Of a stretch of DNA of 15,626 nucleotides, positions 7,712 to 15,601 are shown piece by piece (the stretch's first letter is position 1; each line of letters begins with the position of its first letter). The notes under the pieces are model-generated. The model had not been told where the DNA came from and did not search any database. It worked only from the letters and a program-made list of their open reading frames with translations. Both the position numbers and the translations under genes were made by a program. Source of the DNA: Actinomycetes bacterium (GTDB taxonomy: Bacteria; Actinomycetota; Actinomycetes; Actinomycetales; Microbacteriaceae); the NCBI GenBank assembly GCA_023421635.1, contig JAEZSU010000285.1:1-15626 (forward strand), read 5' to 3'.

Positions 7712-8479
7712 TCAGCGTGCGGGGAGCGTCGGGATGAGGGTGTCGAGGTAGTCAGCCGTGTCCTGCCAGCCCTCGACGGCGTGACAGGTGACGCCGAGGG
7801 CGAGCACGGGGTAGTCGTTGCCGTCCGGGTCGAGGCGGTCGCCGACGAAGAGCATCTCGTCGAGGCTGATCCCGGTCTGCTCCGCGAGCTGCTGCATCCC
7901 GTACGCCTTGTCGATGCCGCGGTGGGTGATGTCGACGCTGGTGGATCCGCCCGAGCGGACCTCGAGATCGGGGATGCGGGCGGCCACCGCCTCGCGGAGG
8001 GCGTTCTTCTTGGCGCCGGTCGGATCCCAGGCGATCTTCGCGTCGAGGGGTGCCTGCTGGCCGAGGGCGGAGAACGTGATCTGCGAGCCCCGGTCCTCCA
8101 GGATCGGGCCCCAGGTGCGCGCCTCCCAGAGGCCGAGGCGTCGGGCCTCCTCCTCGACCGCGGTGAGGGCGCGGGTCTTCTCGTCCTCGGTGAGGGCGTG
8201 GGCGTAGACCGTGCGGATCCCTTCGGGGCCCACGCGGTAGTACTGGGTACCGCAGGTCGGCAGGAGGTGCAGGTGGGAGAGGAGGTCGGGGGAGGCGTCG
8301 GGGAGCCGCTCGACGACCTGCGCGGTGAACTGTGCCAGCTGGCCGCCGGAGATGATGGCGACCTCGACACGCGCGGCGAGGTCGAGCAGGAGCCGGGCCA
8401 TCCGCGGGTCGACCGCCTGCTTGGAGGGTGCGAGGGTGTCGTCGAGATCGAACGCGACGAGCTTCGGTGTGGCGGTCAT
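7712..8479 (-). CDS. HAD-IIB family phosphatase, phosphomannomutase-like
   Basis: The 255-residue protein has all four HAD motifs: nucleophile motif AFDLDDTLAPSK (Asp11 and Asp13), motif II with Ser44 in IISGG, Lys191 as the likely motif III lysine in the GIDKAYG segment, and motif IV FVGDRLDPDGNDYPV (Asp214, Asn221, Asp222). The C2-type cap between about residues 80 and 185 and the opening DLDDTLAPSK resemble eukaryotic phosphomannomutase (PMM2-type), to which such actinobacterial proteins are often compared. A mutase or a sugar-phosphate phosphatase role is possible; the sequence alone does not decide. The start at ATG 8479 has GGAG five bases upstream. It lies between the tRNA-Pro terminator and the DUF1295 gene, which follows after 21 bases. 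Confidence 0.88.
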   Translation of the reverse strand: MTATPKLVAFDLDDTLAPSKQAVDPRMARLLLDLAARVEVAIISGGQLAQFTAQVVERLPDASPDLLSHLHLLPTCGTQYYRVGPEGIRTVYAHALTEDEKTRALTAVEEEARRLGLWEARTWGPILEDRGSQITFSALGQQAPLDAKIAWDPTGAKKNALREAVAARIPDLEVRSGGSTSVDITHRGIDKAYGMQQLAEQTGISLDEMLFVGDRLDPDGNDYPVLALGVTCHAVEGWQDTADYLDTLIPTLPAR

Positions 8480-8528
8480 ACGGGCTCCGTGGGTGAGGGC
8501 GTGGGCCGATGTGTCCGAGATACGGCGA

Positions 8529-8552
8529 AGGCTCCGCCCGAAGGCGGAGCCT
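8529..8552 (-). terminator. Intrinsic-type terminator of tRNA-Pro
   Basis: Read on the - strand, AGGCTCCGCC and GGCGGAGCCT form a perfect ten-pair stem closed by the very stable C(TTCG)G tetraloop, beginning seven bases after the tRNA 3' end. The T-tract is weak (TTCGCC), as usual in high-GC actinobacteria. Confidence 0.75.
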
Positions 8553-8559
8553 CATCGCG

Positions 8560-8633
<74 letters not shown>

Positions 8634-8646
8634 TGGCAACCCTCCG

Positions 8647-8676
8647 AGTCTACCGTGTTCCGGCCCGTCCGCCGAA
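8647..8676 (-). promoter_or_regulatory. Candidate promoter of tRNA-Pro, overlapping the stop codon of the surface-protein gene
   Basis: On the - strand TAGACT (8652-8647) fits the -10 pattern, and its TAG is the stop codon of the preceding gene. TTCGGC (8676-8671), 18 bases upstream, is a modest -35. Transcription would start near 8640, a few bases before the tRNA 5' end at 8633. Confidence 0.45.
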
Positions 8677-11205
8677 TCGAGGACGCCCGCGTGTGTCGCG
8701 CCGTGCCTCGCGACGGGTCACGGGGGTACCCGTGGGCACCGCACCAGGGAGTACCGGGCGGCTCCGGCGGCGTGAGCGCCGCGCGATGATCGCCAGGAAG
8801 CCGCCGACCGCGAGCGTGCCGAGCCCCGCGATCGCACCCGTGCGTACGAGGTCCGCGCCGGGACCGGTGACCGCGAGCTCTTGAACCCGGGTGGTCTCGC
8901 CCTCCTCGCCGCACCCGCCGCGGTGCACCACCTCCCATTCGGCCTCGGGCGCGCTGCGGTACCGGAGTTCCGCGATCCAGTGCTTCACCCCGGGCGTCTC
9001 CGACCGCACCTCCGGCGATCGGTACGTCCCGGATGCGGTGACCGGCACGGCCGCCGTCATGGTCTCGAGGGTCGCGTCGGTGCACGCCGGTTCGGCACCC
9101 TCGGCCCCATGGAACACCGAGAACACGAGCTCCGCGTCCACGCCGTCGCCGAGGCCCGCCAAGGTCGCCGTGTCGCCGTACGGTGCGCCGACGCCCGCGT
9201 GCGTGTCGGCGGCGGTAACGACGGTGGGCTGCGTGACCTCGGTGGTCTCCTCGGCCAGCCCGCACGCGCCGCGTGCCAGCAGCCGCCGCTCGCCCTCCGG
9301 CGGGGTGTGCCAGAGCGACTCGACCCAGAAGTACGTGCCGGCGCGGTGGAGCCGCACGGCGGGGGAGCGGACCTCGCCCGCGGCGGTGACCGGCACCGCA
9401 GCGGTCGTGGCGACCAGCGACTCAGGCGTGCACGCGGCCTCGGGGTCGCCGCCCTCTGACCTGTACACGTCGAAAGTGAGTTCGGTCGTGCCCGTCGCCG
9501 GGACCGGACCGCTGACCGTCGCGACGTCGACCGCCTCGCCGCCGAGGCCGACGTTCGCCTGGGCGCGGGTCGTGACGGCGGGCGGCGGCGCCTGGGTGGT
9601 CTCGTTCGCCACCCCGCACGCGCCCACATGCACGAGTGCGCCGTCGGCATCCTTCGCCCACTCCCGCCACACGTACGTGCCGAAGTCGGGCACGCTCGGC
9701 GCGGTGAACGAGGCCGACCCCGGTGCCGGCAGGTGCACCGGGTCGGCGGCCCAGACCCGCTGCGCGTCGGTGCAGGCGTCGGCCGGCGCCACGCCGTCGG
9801 GCACCCGGAACACCTCGCTGCCGACCATCAGGCCGGTCGCGGGGACACCTCCCGCGACGATCACGACGTCGCTCATCGTGGCACCGAGCGCGACGACGGG
9901 TTCCGCCTGCGAGGTGATGTCCGTGACCGCGGTGACCTGGCTGCGCTCCCCGAACCGCTCGACCCACCGGTACCCCGCCTCGATCGCCGCGCGGGTCTGC
10001 GGCGGCTGCTCGTCGCCGTCCACCCGCCACACCGCGGAGTAGAACCCGGGTCCCGGCAGCGGCCACGCCGACTCGACCAGGTAGGGGACGGTCGGCCCGG
10101 CCGTGGCGTCCGTCGTCACCGTCAGCGTCCCGACGGCCTCCGCGTCCGCCGGGATGTCGTCCGCCGTCACCGGTTCCGTGTCAGTGCGGTACACCGTCGC
10201 GGTCGCCGTGACGGGGAGGTAGCCGCCGTCCGCGGACCTGGCCCATGCGCCCTTCGCGCTGGCGAAGGTCACGTCGTCGACGTAGCCGCCGCCCGGGGTG
10301 TAGCGCGAGACCACCTGCGTGGTCACCTGCGGGGCGAAGAGCGTCTCACGCGGGGTCGCGTCCGCCCCCGCGACGGGGAACTCCAGGCGACCCGCGGGCC
10401 CGGCGGTGTCCTGTCCGCCCGGGGTCGTGACATGCCGCACCGCGGGCAGGAAGCCGCCCCGGAGGATGCCGTCGCCGCTGACCGTGTAGCTCGTCTCGCC
10501 GGCGGGCGGTGCGGCGAGGATGTCGTACACGCCGCCCGACACGACCTCGCGGGTGACGGCGCCCGTGTCGGCGAAGACGGCGTTGACCAGGGTGACCGTC
10601 CCCGCCGCCTCCGGCACATCCGAGACGACCGCCACCGTGCCGCGGGACGGGTCGTCGGGGAGCGTGGTGAACGCCAGCGACCCGCTTCCGGATGCGGGCC
10701 CCGCCGGCAGCGCCATCGCCTCGGCGTAGTAGGCCGCCGCGAGGTCCTGAACGGCGCGATCGTGCTCGGGCGCGAGCGCGGAGAACGTCCAGTGCACGGC
10801 GCCCTGCAGCGAATCGCCGGGGTATCCGAAGTGGTGCAGTGTCTCATCCCAGTTCGCGATCGCCTTGACCGCCCAGCCGACGCTCGCGGCCTGTACCGGG
10901 TCGCTCGTCTGGCCGTAGGTGGAGACGAGCATGTTGATCGCCGTCAGCCGCTGCGGGTCGATCCCGGCCGCATCGAAGGACACCCCGTGATCGGAGCTGT
11001 CACCGGTGGGCAGGGGGCGCCCCGGGAAGATGCAGTACGTGTGCGTGCCGCCCACGACCATCGATCCGTGCCAGCCGTACGCGGACGTGGGCGCCCATGT
11101 ACCGAAGCCGACGCCGGGGGAGGCGGCCTGCGCGGGCTGGGTCACGGCGACACCGCCGACGAGCGCGGCGACGAGGACGAGGACGGCGATGAGGGCACGT
11201 TTCAT
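8650..11205 (-). CDS. Secreted LAXTG-anchored surface protein with thioester-domain-like head and Cys-containing repeats
   Basis: This 851-residue protein begins with a clear signal peptide ([20 protein letters not shown], probable cleavage after AQA at 25-27). Residues 54-125 contain [13 protein letters not shown] (Cys58) and [20 protein letters not shown], resembling the Cys-Gln thioester domains of actinobacterial adhesins, although Gly110 stands where I expect the reactive Gln. A beta-rich linker follows to about 290. A degenerate repeat (about 289-432) precedes three clearer repeats (about 435-540, 541-657, 658-774), each with a Cys pair (478/530, 592/648, 708/765) and ending G-x-CG then ETT. 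LAVTG at 777-781, a membrane helix (about 788-808) and Arg-rich residues form a class E (LAXTG) sortase signal. The cytoplasmic tail of some 43 residues is unusually long. A structural or adhesive cell-wall role is likely; the ligand is unknown. Confidence 0.88.
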   Translation of the reverse strand: MKRALIAVLVLVAALVGGVAVTQPAQAASPGVGFGTWAPTSAYGWHGSMVVGGTHTYCIFPGRPLPTGDSSDHGVSFDAAGIDPQRLTAINMLVSTYGQTSDPVQAASVGWAVKAIANWDETLHHFGYPGDSLQGAVHWTFSALAPEHDRAVQDLAAAYYAEAMALPAGPASGSGSLAFTTLPDDPSRGTVAVVSDVPEAAGTVTLVNAVFADTGAVTREVVSGGVYDILAAPPAGETSYTVSGDGILRGGFLPAVRHVTTPGGQDTAGPAGRLEFPVAGADATPRETLFAPQVTTQVVSRYTPGGGYVDDVTFASAKGAWARSADGGYLPVTATATVYRTDTEPVTADDIPADAEAVGTLTVTTDATAGPTVPYLVESAWPLPGPGFYSAVWRVDGDEQPPQTRAAIEAGYRWVERFGERSQVTAVTDITSQAEPVVALGATMSDVVIVAGGVPATGLMVGSEVFRVPDGVAPADACTDAQRVWAADPVHLPAPGSASFTAPSVPDFGTYVWREWAKDADGALVHVGACGVANETTQAPPPAVTTRAQANVGLGGEAVDVATVSGPVPATGTTELTFDVYRSEGGDPEAACTPESLVATTAAVPVTAAGEVRSPAVRLHRAGTYFWVESLWHTPPEGERRLLARGACGLAEETTEVTQPTVVTAADTHAGVGAPYGDTATLAGLGDGVDAELVFSVFHGAEGAEPACTDATLETMTAAVPVTASGTYRSPEVRSETPGVKHWIAELRYRSAPEAEWEVVHRGGCGEEGETTRVQELAVTGPGADLVRTGAIAGLGTLAVGGFLAIIARRSRRRSRPVLPGAVPTGTPVTRREARRDTRGRPRFGGRAGTR
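8884..9903 (-). repeat. Three tandem protein repeats of about 105-117 residues in the surface protein
   Basis: The repeats cover about 9586-9903, 9235-9585 and 8884-9234 on the - strand. Shared landmarks are an ACT or CTD cysteine after about 50 residues, a [12 protein letters not shown] strand (clear in the last two), a G-TY-W-E strand, and the closing GACG...ETT. The last two copies are the most alike. Each carries two cysteines, which suggests one disulfide per Ig-like module outside the cell. A fourth, cysteine-free copy may precede them. Confidence 0.7.
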
Positions 11206-11209
11206 GCGC

Positions 11210-11239
11210 CCGAGCCTGCTGCGGCGCCGGCCGGCTCGG
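11210..11239 (-). other. Hairpin just upstream of the surface-protein start
   Basis: CCGAGCC (11210-11216) pairs with GGCTCGG (11233-11239) around a 16-base loop that itself contains GGCGCC. On the - strand mRNA it ends four bases before the ATG at 11205 and would cover the initiation region, which has no good Shine-Dalgarno. It could damp translation or end the metallophosphoesterase transcript. The rest of the 102-base gap shows only a small palindrome CAGGA-GTGT-TCCTG at 11273-11286 and no evident promoter. Confidence 0.35.
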
Positions 11240-11307
11240 CGGCGCGGGCGTCCGGCCGTGGACGGGCGGGCGCAGGAGTGTTCCTGGGGAGGAGAGGATG
11301 CGGCCGG

Positions 11308-12246
11308 TCAGCGTGCGGGCACGAGCTGCAGCAGCGACACTTCGGGACGGCAGCCGAAGCGGACCGGGGCGTAGATCGAGTGCCCGATGCCGGCGCTCAC
11401 GTTCAGCGGCACCCGGCGGCCGTCGTGCTCCCACGAGCTGAGCCCGCGGGCCTGATCGAGCGGGATGTCGCAGTTCGCGACGAGCGCCTTGGGGGAGAAG
11501 GGGACCCGCACCTGCCCGCCATGGGTGTGGCCGGCGAAGAGCACGTCCGCGCCGAGGTCGGTGAAACGGTCGAGCACGCGCACGTAGGGAGCATGCGTCA
11601 CCCCCAGCACCAGGTCCGCGGTGCCGGCGGCGCGCTGCGCCTCCCGGAGCGGCGGCAGCGCGTTGAGGTCGTCCCAGTGCCGGTGCGCATCGTCCACGCC
11701 GAACGTGTCGATGCGCAACCCGCCGACGTCCAGGGTCGCGGCGGCGTTGTCCAGGTCGTGCCACCCCAGCTCGTCGGTGAGGAACCGGTCGAGCGCGCCG
11801 GTGTCCAGGGAGCGCTCCTCCGGGAGCATCTTGGACGGGCCGAGGAAGTACCGGAACGGGTTTCGCGGGGACGGCGCGGTGACGTCGTTCGACCCGTGCA
11901 CGTACACCCCGGGCACACCGGCGAAGGGAGAGAGGGCGCGCTGGATGCCCGCGATGCCCTCGACGTGGCCGAGGTTGTCGCCGGTGTTGACGATGAGGTC
12001 CGGTTCGAGGTCCGCGAGCGAGGCGATCCAGGCCTGCTTGTGCCGCTGCCAGGGGGCCATGTGCGCGTCCGACAGGTGCAGCACCCGGAGCGGGCGTGCG
12101 CCCTCGGGCAGCACCGCGAGGGTATGGCGCCGGATCGTGTACAGGTGCCGTTCGATGCCGACGCCCCACACCGCAGCGGCGACGCCGACCGCCCCCACCG
12201 CACCGAGTGCGGTGAGGGCGGTTCTCGTAGGACCGGCGGAGGGCAA
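11308..12246 (-). CDS. Membrane-anchored metallophosphoesterase
   Basis: The 312-residue protein has an N-terminal hydrophobic segment (about 9-30), then a calcineurin-like phosphoesterase domain: LSDAHMAP (Asp60, His62), NTGDNLG (Asp90), HGSND (118-121), THAPY (His218) and AGHTHGGQ (His240, His242). It probably hydrolyses a phosphodiester or phosphomonoester in the envelope or at the membrane; the substrate is unknown. The usual GNHD motif reads GSND, so the canonical catalytic His is missing from that place, a variant I recall in actinobacterial homologues. The start is TTG 12246, three bases after the PBP stop, with AAGGA about ten bases upstream inside the PBP gene; later GTG codons would cut into the membrane segment. 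The PBP/metallophosphoesterase pairing matches ponA2-Rv3683 of M. tuberculosis as I remember it. Confidence 0.9.
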   Translation of the reverse strand: MPSAGPTRTALTALGAVGAVGVAAAVWGVGIERHLYTIRRHTLAVLPEGARPLRVLHLSDAHMAPWQRHKQAWIASLADLEPDLIVNTGDNLGHVEGIAGIQRALSPFAGVPGVYVHGSNDVTAPSPRNPFRYFLGPSKMLPEERSLDTGALDRFLTDELGWHDLDNAAATLDVGGLRIDTFGVDDAHRHWDDLNALPPLREAQRAAGTADLVLGVTHAPYVRVLDRFTDLGADVLFAGHTHGGQVRVPFSPKALVANCDIPLDQARGLSSWEHDGRRVPLNVSAGIGHSIYAPVRFGCRPEVSLLQLVPAR

Positions 12247-12249
12247 GCC

Positions 12250-14823
12250 TCAGCAGTCCTTCTTGGCGTAGTCGATGCGGATCTGTGCGCCGCGGTTCGT
12301 CAACGTCCCCGCGGCCGGATCGGTGCCGGTCACCTTCGTGTCGTCGCCCTTCGCGGATGGGTCCGGCGTGCACGTGCCGAGCGCGACGTTGGCGAAGCCG
12401 GCCGCGTTCAGCTGCGCCTGCGCAGCCTGCACCGTGCCGCTCACGGTCGGGACCGTGGCGCCCTGCCCGTTGCTCGGGTGGATCGTGACGGTGGCACCGC
12501 CGGCGACCTTGCCCGCGCCCGGGTCCTGGGCCGCGACGATGTTGGCCGCCGCATCCGAATCGACCGGGTCGCCGACGACGACCTGGAACCCGGCGTCCGA
12601 CAGCGTCTGCTGGGCCTGGTCGACCGGCAGGCCGATGACGCTGGGCAGGTCGACGTACATGACCTGCGTCAGCCGGTTGTCGGGGCCGGGGAACACGCCG
12701 CCCGGGTACAGCTCGTCCGCGGTGCGCTGGATGCTGCGGGCGATCGGGTAGCGCAGGTCGGACAGCGCGTAGCCGTTCGCGTACCGGCGGGCCAGGGGCA
12801 CCTCGCCCTCCGAGTTGCCGACCCAGACGGCGGTGGTCACGGCCGTGCTGGACTCGATCATCCAGGACTGCCACTGCTCGTGGGTACCGGTCTTGCCGAT
12901 CACCTGCGTGCCGTCGTTCGGGTTCGCACGGCTCCCCGTGCCGCCGCCCGCCATCACGCCCTTCAGTGCGTGGGCCGCGGTCGCCGCGACCTCGGGGCTG
13001 ATGACCTGGTTGCACGCGCGCGCCGGAACCTTCTCGGGCAGCTCGTTGCCGTCCGCATCCGTCACCCGGTCGATCGCCTGCGGCTGGCAGTAGATCCCGT
13101 TGTTGGCGATCGTGGCGTAGGCGCCGGCCATGGCGAGCGGCGAGATGTTGTCGGAACCGATGACCTCGTTGGCCACCCGCATCGGCACCTCTTCGCCGTT
13201 GCCCATCTTCACGCCCATCTTCGTCACCGTCTTCTGGATGTCGCAGAGGTCGAGCTTCTCCGCCATCGCGATGAAGCCGGAGTTCAGCGACTGCGCGGTG
13301 AACTGCATCGGGGTGCCGGTGAAACCGCCGGTCCCGTTGAAGTTCCCGATCTTCCAGTTCTCGGTGTTGACCCAGTCGCCGAGGCAGCTGTTCTTCATCC
13401 GCTTGAAGACGCGGTTCGTGCCGTTCAGCACCTCGTTGACCGAGTGCCCGCTCTCGAGCCACGTCACCAGCGTGAACAGCTTGAACGTGGACCCCGCGGG
13501 GAATCCGATCGACCCGCCGTTGGCGCGGTCGCCGGCGTACACCAGCGAGCTGTAGTTCGGGTCGGCCTCGTCGGCCTGTGCCTCGCTGAACTGCGTGTTC
13601 TGCGTGATCGAGAGGATGCGGCCCGTCGAGGTCTGCACGTTCACGCTCGCCGCGCCGAAGTTCATGCCCTCGACCGAGGAGGGCGCGAGCTCGGACATGG
13701 TGCCGGCGGCCGCGTTCTGCAGGTTCATGTCGAGGGTGGTGGTGATCCGGAGGCCTCCGCGGCGGAGGGCCACCAGACGCTCGTCCGGCGTCTCGCCGAA
13801 CGCGGCGTCGTTCTTGATGACCGACACCACGTACTGGCAGAAGTACGGCGCGGGGCTCGCCGCGCAGCCCTGCGAGGCGCGGGTGATGTTCGGCGTGATG
13901 GGCTCCGCGACGGCGGCGTCGTGCTGCTCCTGCGTGATCTTGCCGTCGTCGAGCAGCCGCGCGAGCACGTACGTCTGACGCTTCTTGGTCAGTGCGTACC
14001 CGTCGGCCTCGCCGTTGACCGGGTTGCCGTCCTTGTCGGTGGTCGTGCCGCCCGGAAGATCGATGCGGTAGGTGTTCGGGTTCTGCACGATGCCGGCGAG
14101 CACGGCCGCCTGGCTCAGCGACAGATCCGTCGCGGGCACGCCGAAGTAGTAGCGCGCTGCGGCGTCGACACCGTAGGTGGTGCCGCCGAAGTTCGCGATG
14201 TTCAGGTAGCCCAGCAGGATGTCGTTCTTCGAGTACTGCTGCTCGAGCGAGATGGCGTACCGCATCTCCTGCAGCTTGCGCTCGATGCCCTCGGTACCGC
14301 TGGACTCGGTGGCCTTGATGAAGCAGTCCTGGCGGTCCTCGTCCGTCTCGGCGTTCCATTCGCACTGCTGGATGAGGATGTTCTTGACGTACTGCTGGCT
14401 GATCGACGAACCGCCCTGCGTGCTGCCGCCGCCCCGGATGTTGGACAGCACGGCGCGCGTGGTGCCGATCAGGTCGACGCCGCCGTGCTCGTAGAAGCGC
14501 GGGTCCTCACTGGAGAGGATCGCGTCGAACATGACGGGAGCGATCTGATCGAAGTTCACCGGCGACCGGTTCTGGTCGTAGAACTTCGCCAGCTCCGTGG
14601 AGCCGTCCGAGTAGTACAGCGTGGTCGGCTGCATCAGCTCGTCGATCTCGAGCACGCTCGGCAGTTCGTCGAACATCGTGATCGCGCTGGACGCGGCCGC
14701 GCTCGTGACGGCGATGGCCGGGGTGACGGTGGCGGTGATCAGCACGCCTGCTGCGGCGCTGAGCCCCACCAGGCCGGCAAGGCCCGAGAGCACACCGCTG
14801 GCTGTCCGTTTCTTATCGGGCAT
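12250..14823 (-). CDS. Bifunctional class A penicillin-binding protein with PASTA domains (PonA2-type)
   Basis: This enzyme polymerises lipid II into glycan strands and crosslinks the stem peptides outside the membrane. The 857-residue protein has a short cytoplasmic basic start, one membrane helix (about 9-44), a glycosyltransferase 51 domain with catalytic Glu106 in SSEDPRFYEHGG and QQYVKNIL (143-150), and a transpeptidase domain with Ser445-T-F-Lys448, Ser512-L-N514 and K644-T-G-T647. Two PASTA domains follow, about 725-783 and 788-853, which in related proteins bind cell-wall precursors or glycan. I chose ATG 14823, which puts a basic MPDKKR ahead of the helix; an upstream GTG at 14904 would add an unlikely polar leader. 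No Shine-Dalgarno precedes it, but TACGAT ends seven bases upstream, suggesting a leaderless mRNA. The metallophosphoesterase is coupled downstream. Confidence 0.95.
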   Translation of the reverse strand: MPDKKRTASGVLSGLAGLVGLSAAAGVLITATVTPAIAVTSAAASSAITMFDELPSVLEIDELMQPTTLYYSDGSTELAKFYDQNRSPVNFDQIAPVMFDAILSSEDPRFYEHGGVDLIGTTRAVLSNIRGGGSTQGGSSISQQYVKNILIQQCEWNAETDEDRQDCFIKATESSGTEGIERKLQEMRYAISLEQQYSKNDILLGYLNIANFGGTTYGVDAAARYYFGVPATDLSLSQAAVLAGIVQNPNTYRIDLPGGTTTDKDGNPVNGEADGYALTKKRQTYVLARLLDDGKITQEQHDAAVAEPITPNITRASQGCAASPAPYFCQYVVSVIKNDAAFGETPDERLVALRRGGLRITTTLDMNLQNAAAGTMSELAPSSVEGMNFGAASVNVQTSTGRILSITQNTQFSEAQADEADPNYSSLVYAGDRANGGSIGFPAGSTFKLFTLVTWLESGHSVNEVLNGTNRVFKRMKNSCLGDWVNTENWKIGNFNGTGGFTGTPMQFTAQSLNSGFIAMAEKLDLCDIQKTVTKMGVKMGNGEEVPMRVANEVIGSDNISPLAMAGAYATIANNGIYCQPQAIDRVTDADGNELPEKVPARACNQVISPEVAATAAHALKGVMAGGGTGSRANPNDGTQVIGKTGTHEQWQSWMIESSTAVTTAVWVGNSEGEVPLARRYANGYALSDLRYPIARSIQRTADELYPGGVFPGPDNRLTQVMYVDLPSVIGLPVDQAQQTLSDAGFQVVVGDPVDSDAAANIVAAQDPGAGKVAGGATVTIHPSNGQGATVPTVSGTVQAAQAQLNAAGFANVALGTCTPDPSAKGDDTKVTGTDPAAGTLTNRGAQIRIDYAKKDC

Positions 14824-14836
14824 AGGCTTGATCGTA
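14824..14836 (-). promoter_or_regulatory. Candidate -10 element for a leaderless PBP transcript
   Basis: On the - strand TACGAT (14836-14831) fits TAnnnT and is followed by CAAGCCT and then the ATG at 14823, so transcription would start at or beside the start codon. No ribosome binding site is visible and the -35 is not convincing. Confidence 0.4.
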
Positions 14837-14915
14837 GGCCAGGATGCTGGGCGAAGCCTCGACATCGCTCGCGTTCGTGTGCCCAGATCCGCTCGGACAC
14901 GCACAGGGAGCCGCG

Positions 14916-15137
14916 ATGACCACCTGGGAATACCTCACCACACCGCTGTTGATCCACAACACCGCGGCCATCCTCAACAACTGGGGGAAGCAGGGCTGGG
15001 AGCTGGTGCAGGTCGTCACCGGACCCGAAGGCGGCCTCGTCGCCTACCTCAAGCGCCCCGTCGGTGTGGGCGAGGAGAACACCGGTCTCGGCGCGGCGGC
15101 CACCGCCGCCCGGCAATTCGAAGGAGGCGCGGCATGA
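14916..15137 (+). CDS. DUF4177-type small protein
   Basis: This 73-residue protein starts at ATG 14916 with AGGGAG (14905-14910) five bases upstream; an in-frame ATG at 14844 would lack this site and add an unconserved leader. The first fifty residues, MTTWEYLTTPLLI then ILNNWGKQGWELVQVV and LVAYLKRP, match the short DUF4177 family, in which an aromatic strand (WEY) and a GWELV motif recur. The tail (about 54-73) is Ala/Gly-rich and probably disordered. The biochemical role of the family is unknown to me. Its stop overlaps the RidA start (ATGA), so the two are translated together. It is divergent from the PBP gene, with 92 bases between the starts; TCGACA at 14859-14864 could be a -35 but no good -10 follows. 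Confidence 0.85.
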   Translation: MTTWEYLTTPLLIHNTAAILNNWGKQGWELVQVVTGPEGGLVAYLKRPVGVGEENTGLGAAATAARQFEGGAA

Positions 15138-15601
15138 CCATCAGCGAACGGCTGACCGAACTGGGGATCGACCTGCCGACGGTCGTCCCCCCGGTGGCCG
15201 CATACATCCCCGCGAAGGTGCACGGCGACCTCGTCTACACCTCGGGCCAGCTGCCCATGATCGCCGGGGCGCTGCCGCAGACCGGCAAGGTCGGAGACGG
15301 GCACGGTCTCGTCCCCGCCGACGATGCGAAGGCGCTCGCCCGGCAGAGCGCGCTGAACGCGGTCGCGGCTGCCGCGGCCGTCGCCGGCGGCGTCGACCGC
15401 CTGGCCGGGGTGCTCAAGGTGACCGGGTTCGTCGCCTCGGTGCCGGAGTTCACCGGTCAGCCCGGGGTCATCAACGGTGCCAGCGAGGTGCTCGGCGAGA
15501 TCTTCGGCGACGCCGGTGTGCACGCCCGCTCCGCGGTCGGCGTGCCGGTGCTGCCGCTCGACAGCCCCGTCGAGGTCGAGGTCGTCTTCACGCTCGCCTG
15601 A
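15134..15601 (+). CDS. RidA family protein (YjgF/YER057c/UK114)
   Basis: The 155-residue protein starts at ATG 15134, six bases after a strong AAGGAGG (15121-15127) and overlapping the DUF4177 stop. The fold is recognisable from the YTSGQLP strand (35-41), the long helix ALARQSALNAVAAAAAVAG (67-85), a VTGFVASVPEF strand, and the C-terminal HARSAVGVPVLPLDSPVEVEV. Arg132 sits where enamine/imine-deaminating RidA proteins have their carboxylate-binding arginine. RidA proteins hydrolyse reactive enamines released by PLP enzymes, but this longer branch has an extended N-terminus (ERLTELGIDLPTVVPPVAAY) and may have another substrate. The deaminase role is therefore inferred, not shown. No gene is visible in the 25 bases left after the stop. 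Confidence 0.92.
   Translation: MTISERLTELGIDLPTVVPPVAAYIPAKVHGDLVYTSGQLPMIAGALPQTGKVGDGHGLVPADDAKALARQSALNAVAAAAAVAGGVDRLAGVLKVTGFVASVPEFTGQPGVINGASEVLGEIFGDAGVHARSAVGVPVLPLDSPVEVEVVFTLA

Noticed and set aside
11000..14365. Long second open frame on the - strand across the PBP and metallophosphoesterase
   Set aside because: It shares the strand but is out of frame with both recognised enzymes. Its Arg-rich composition lacks any known motif, so it is a high-GC shadow.
14824..14904. Longer N-terminus of the PBP from GTG 14904
   Set aside because: It would place a polar 27-residue leader before a short basic segment and a membrane helix, without a ribosome binding site; ATG 14823 is simpler.
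9628..14919. A very long open frame on the + strand opposite the surface protein, metallophosphoesterase and PBP
   Set aside because: It is antisense to three genes with clear motifs. Its translation is an Arg/Gly/Val-rich, domain-free sequence typical of shadow frames at about 70% GC.
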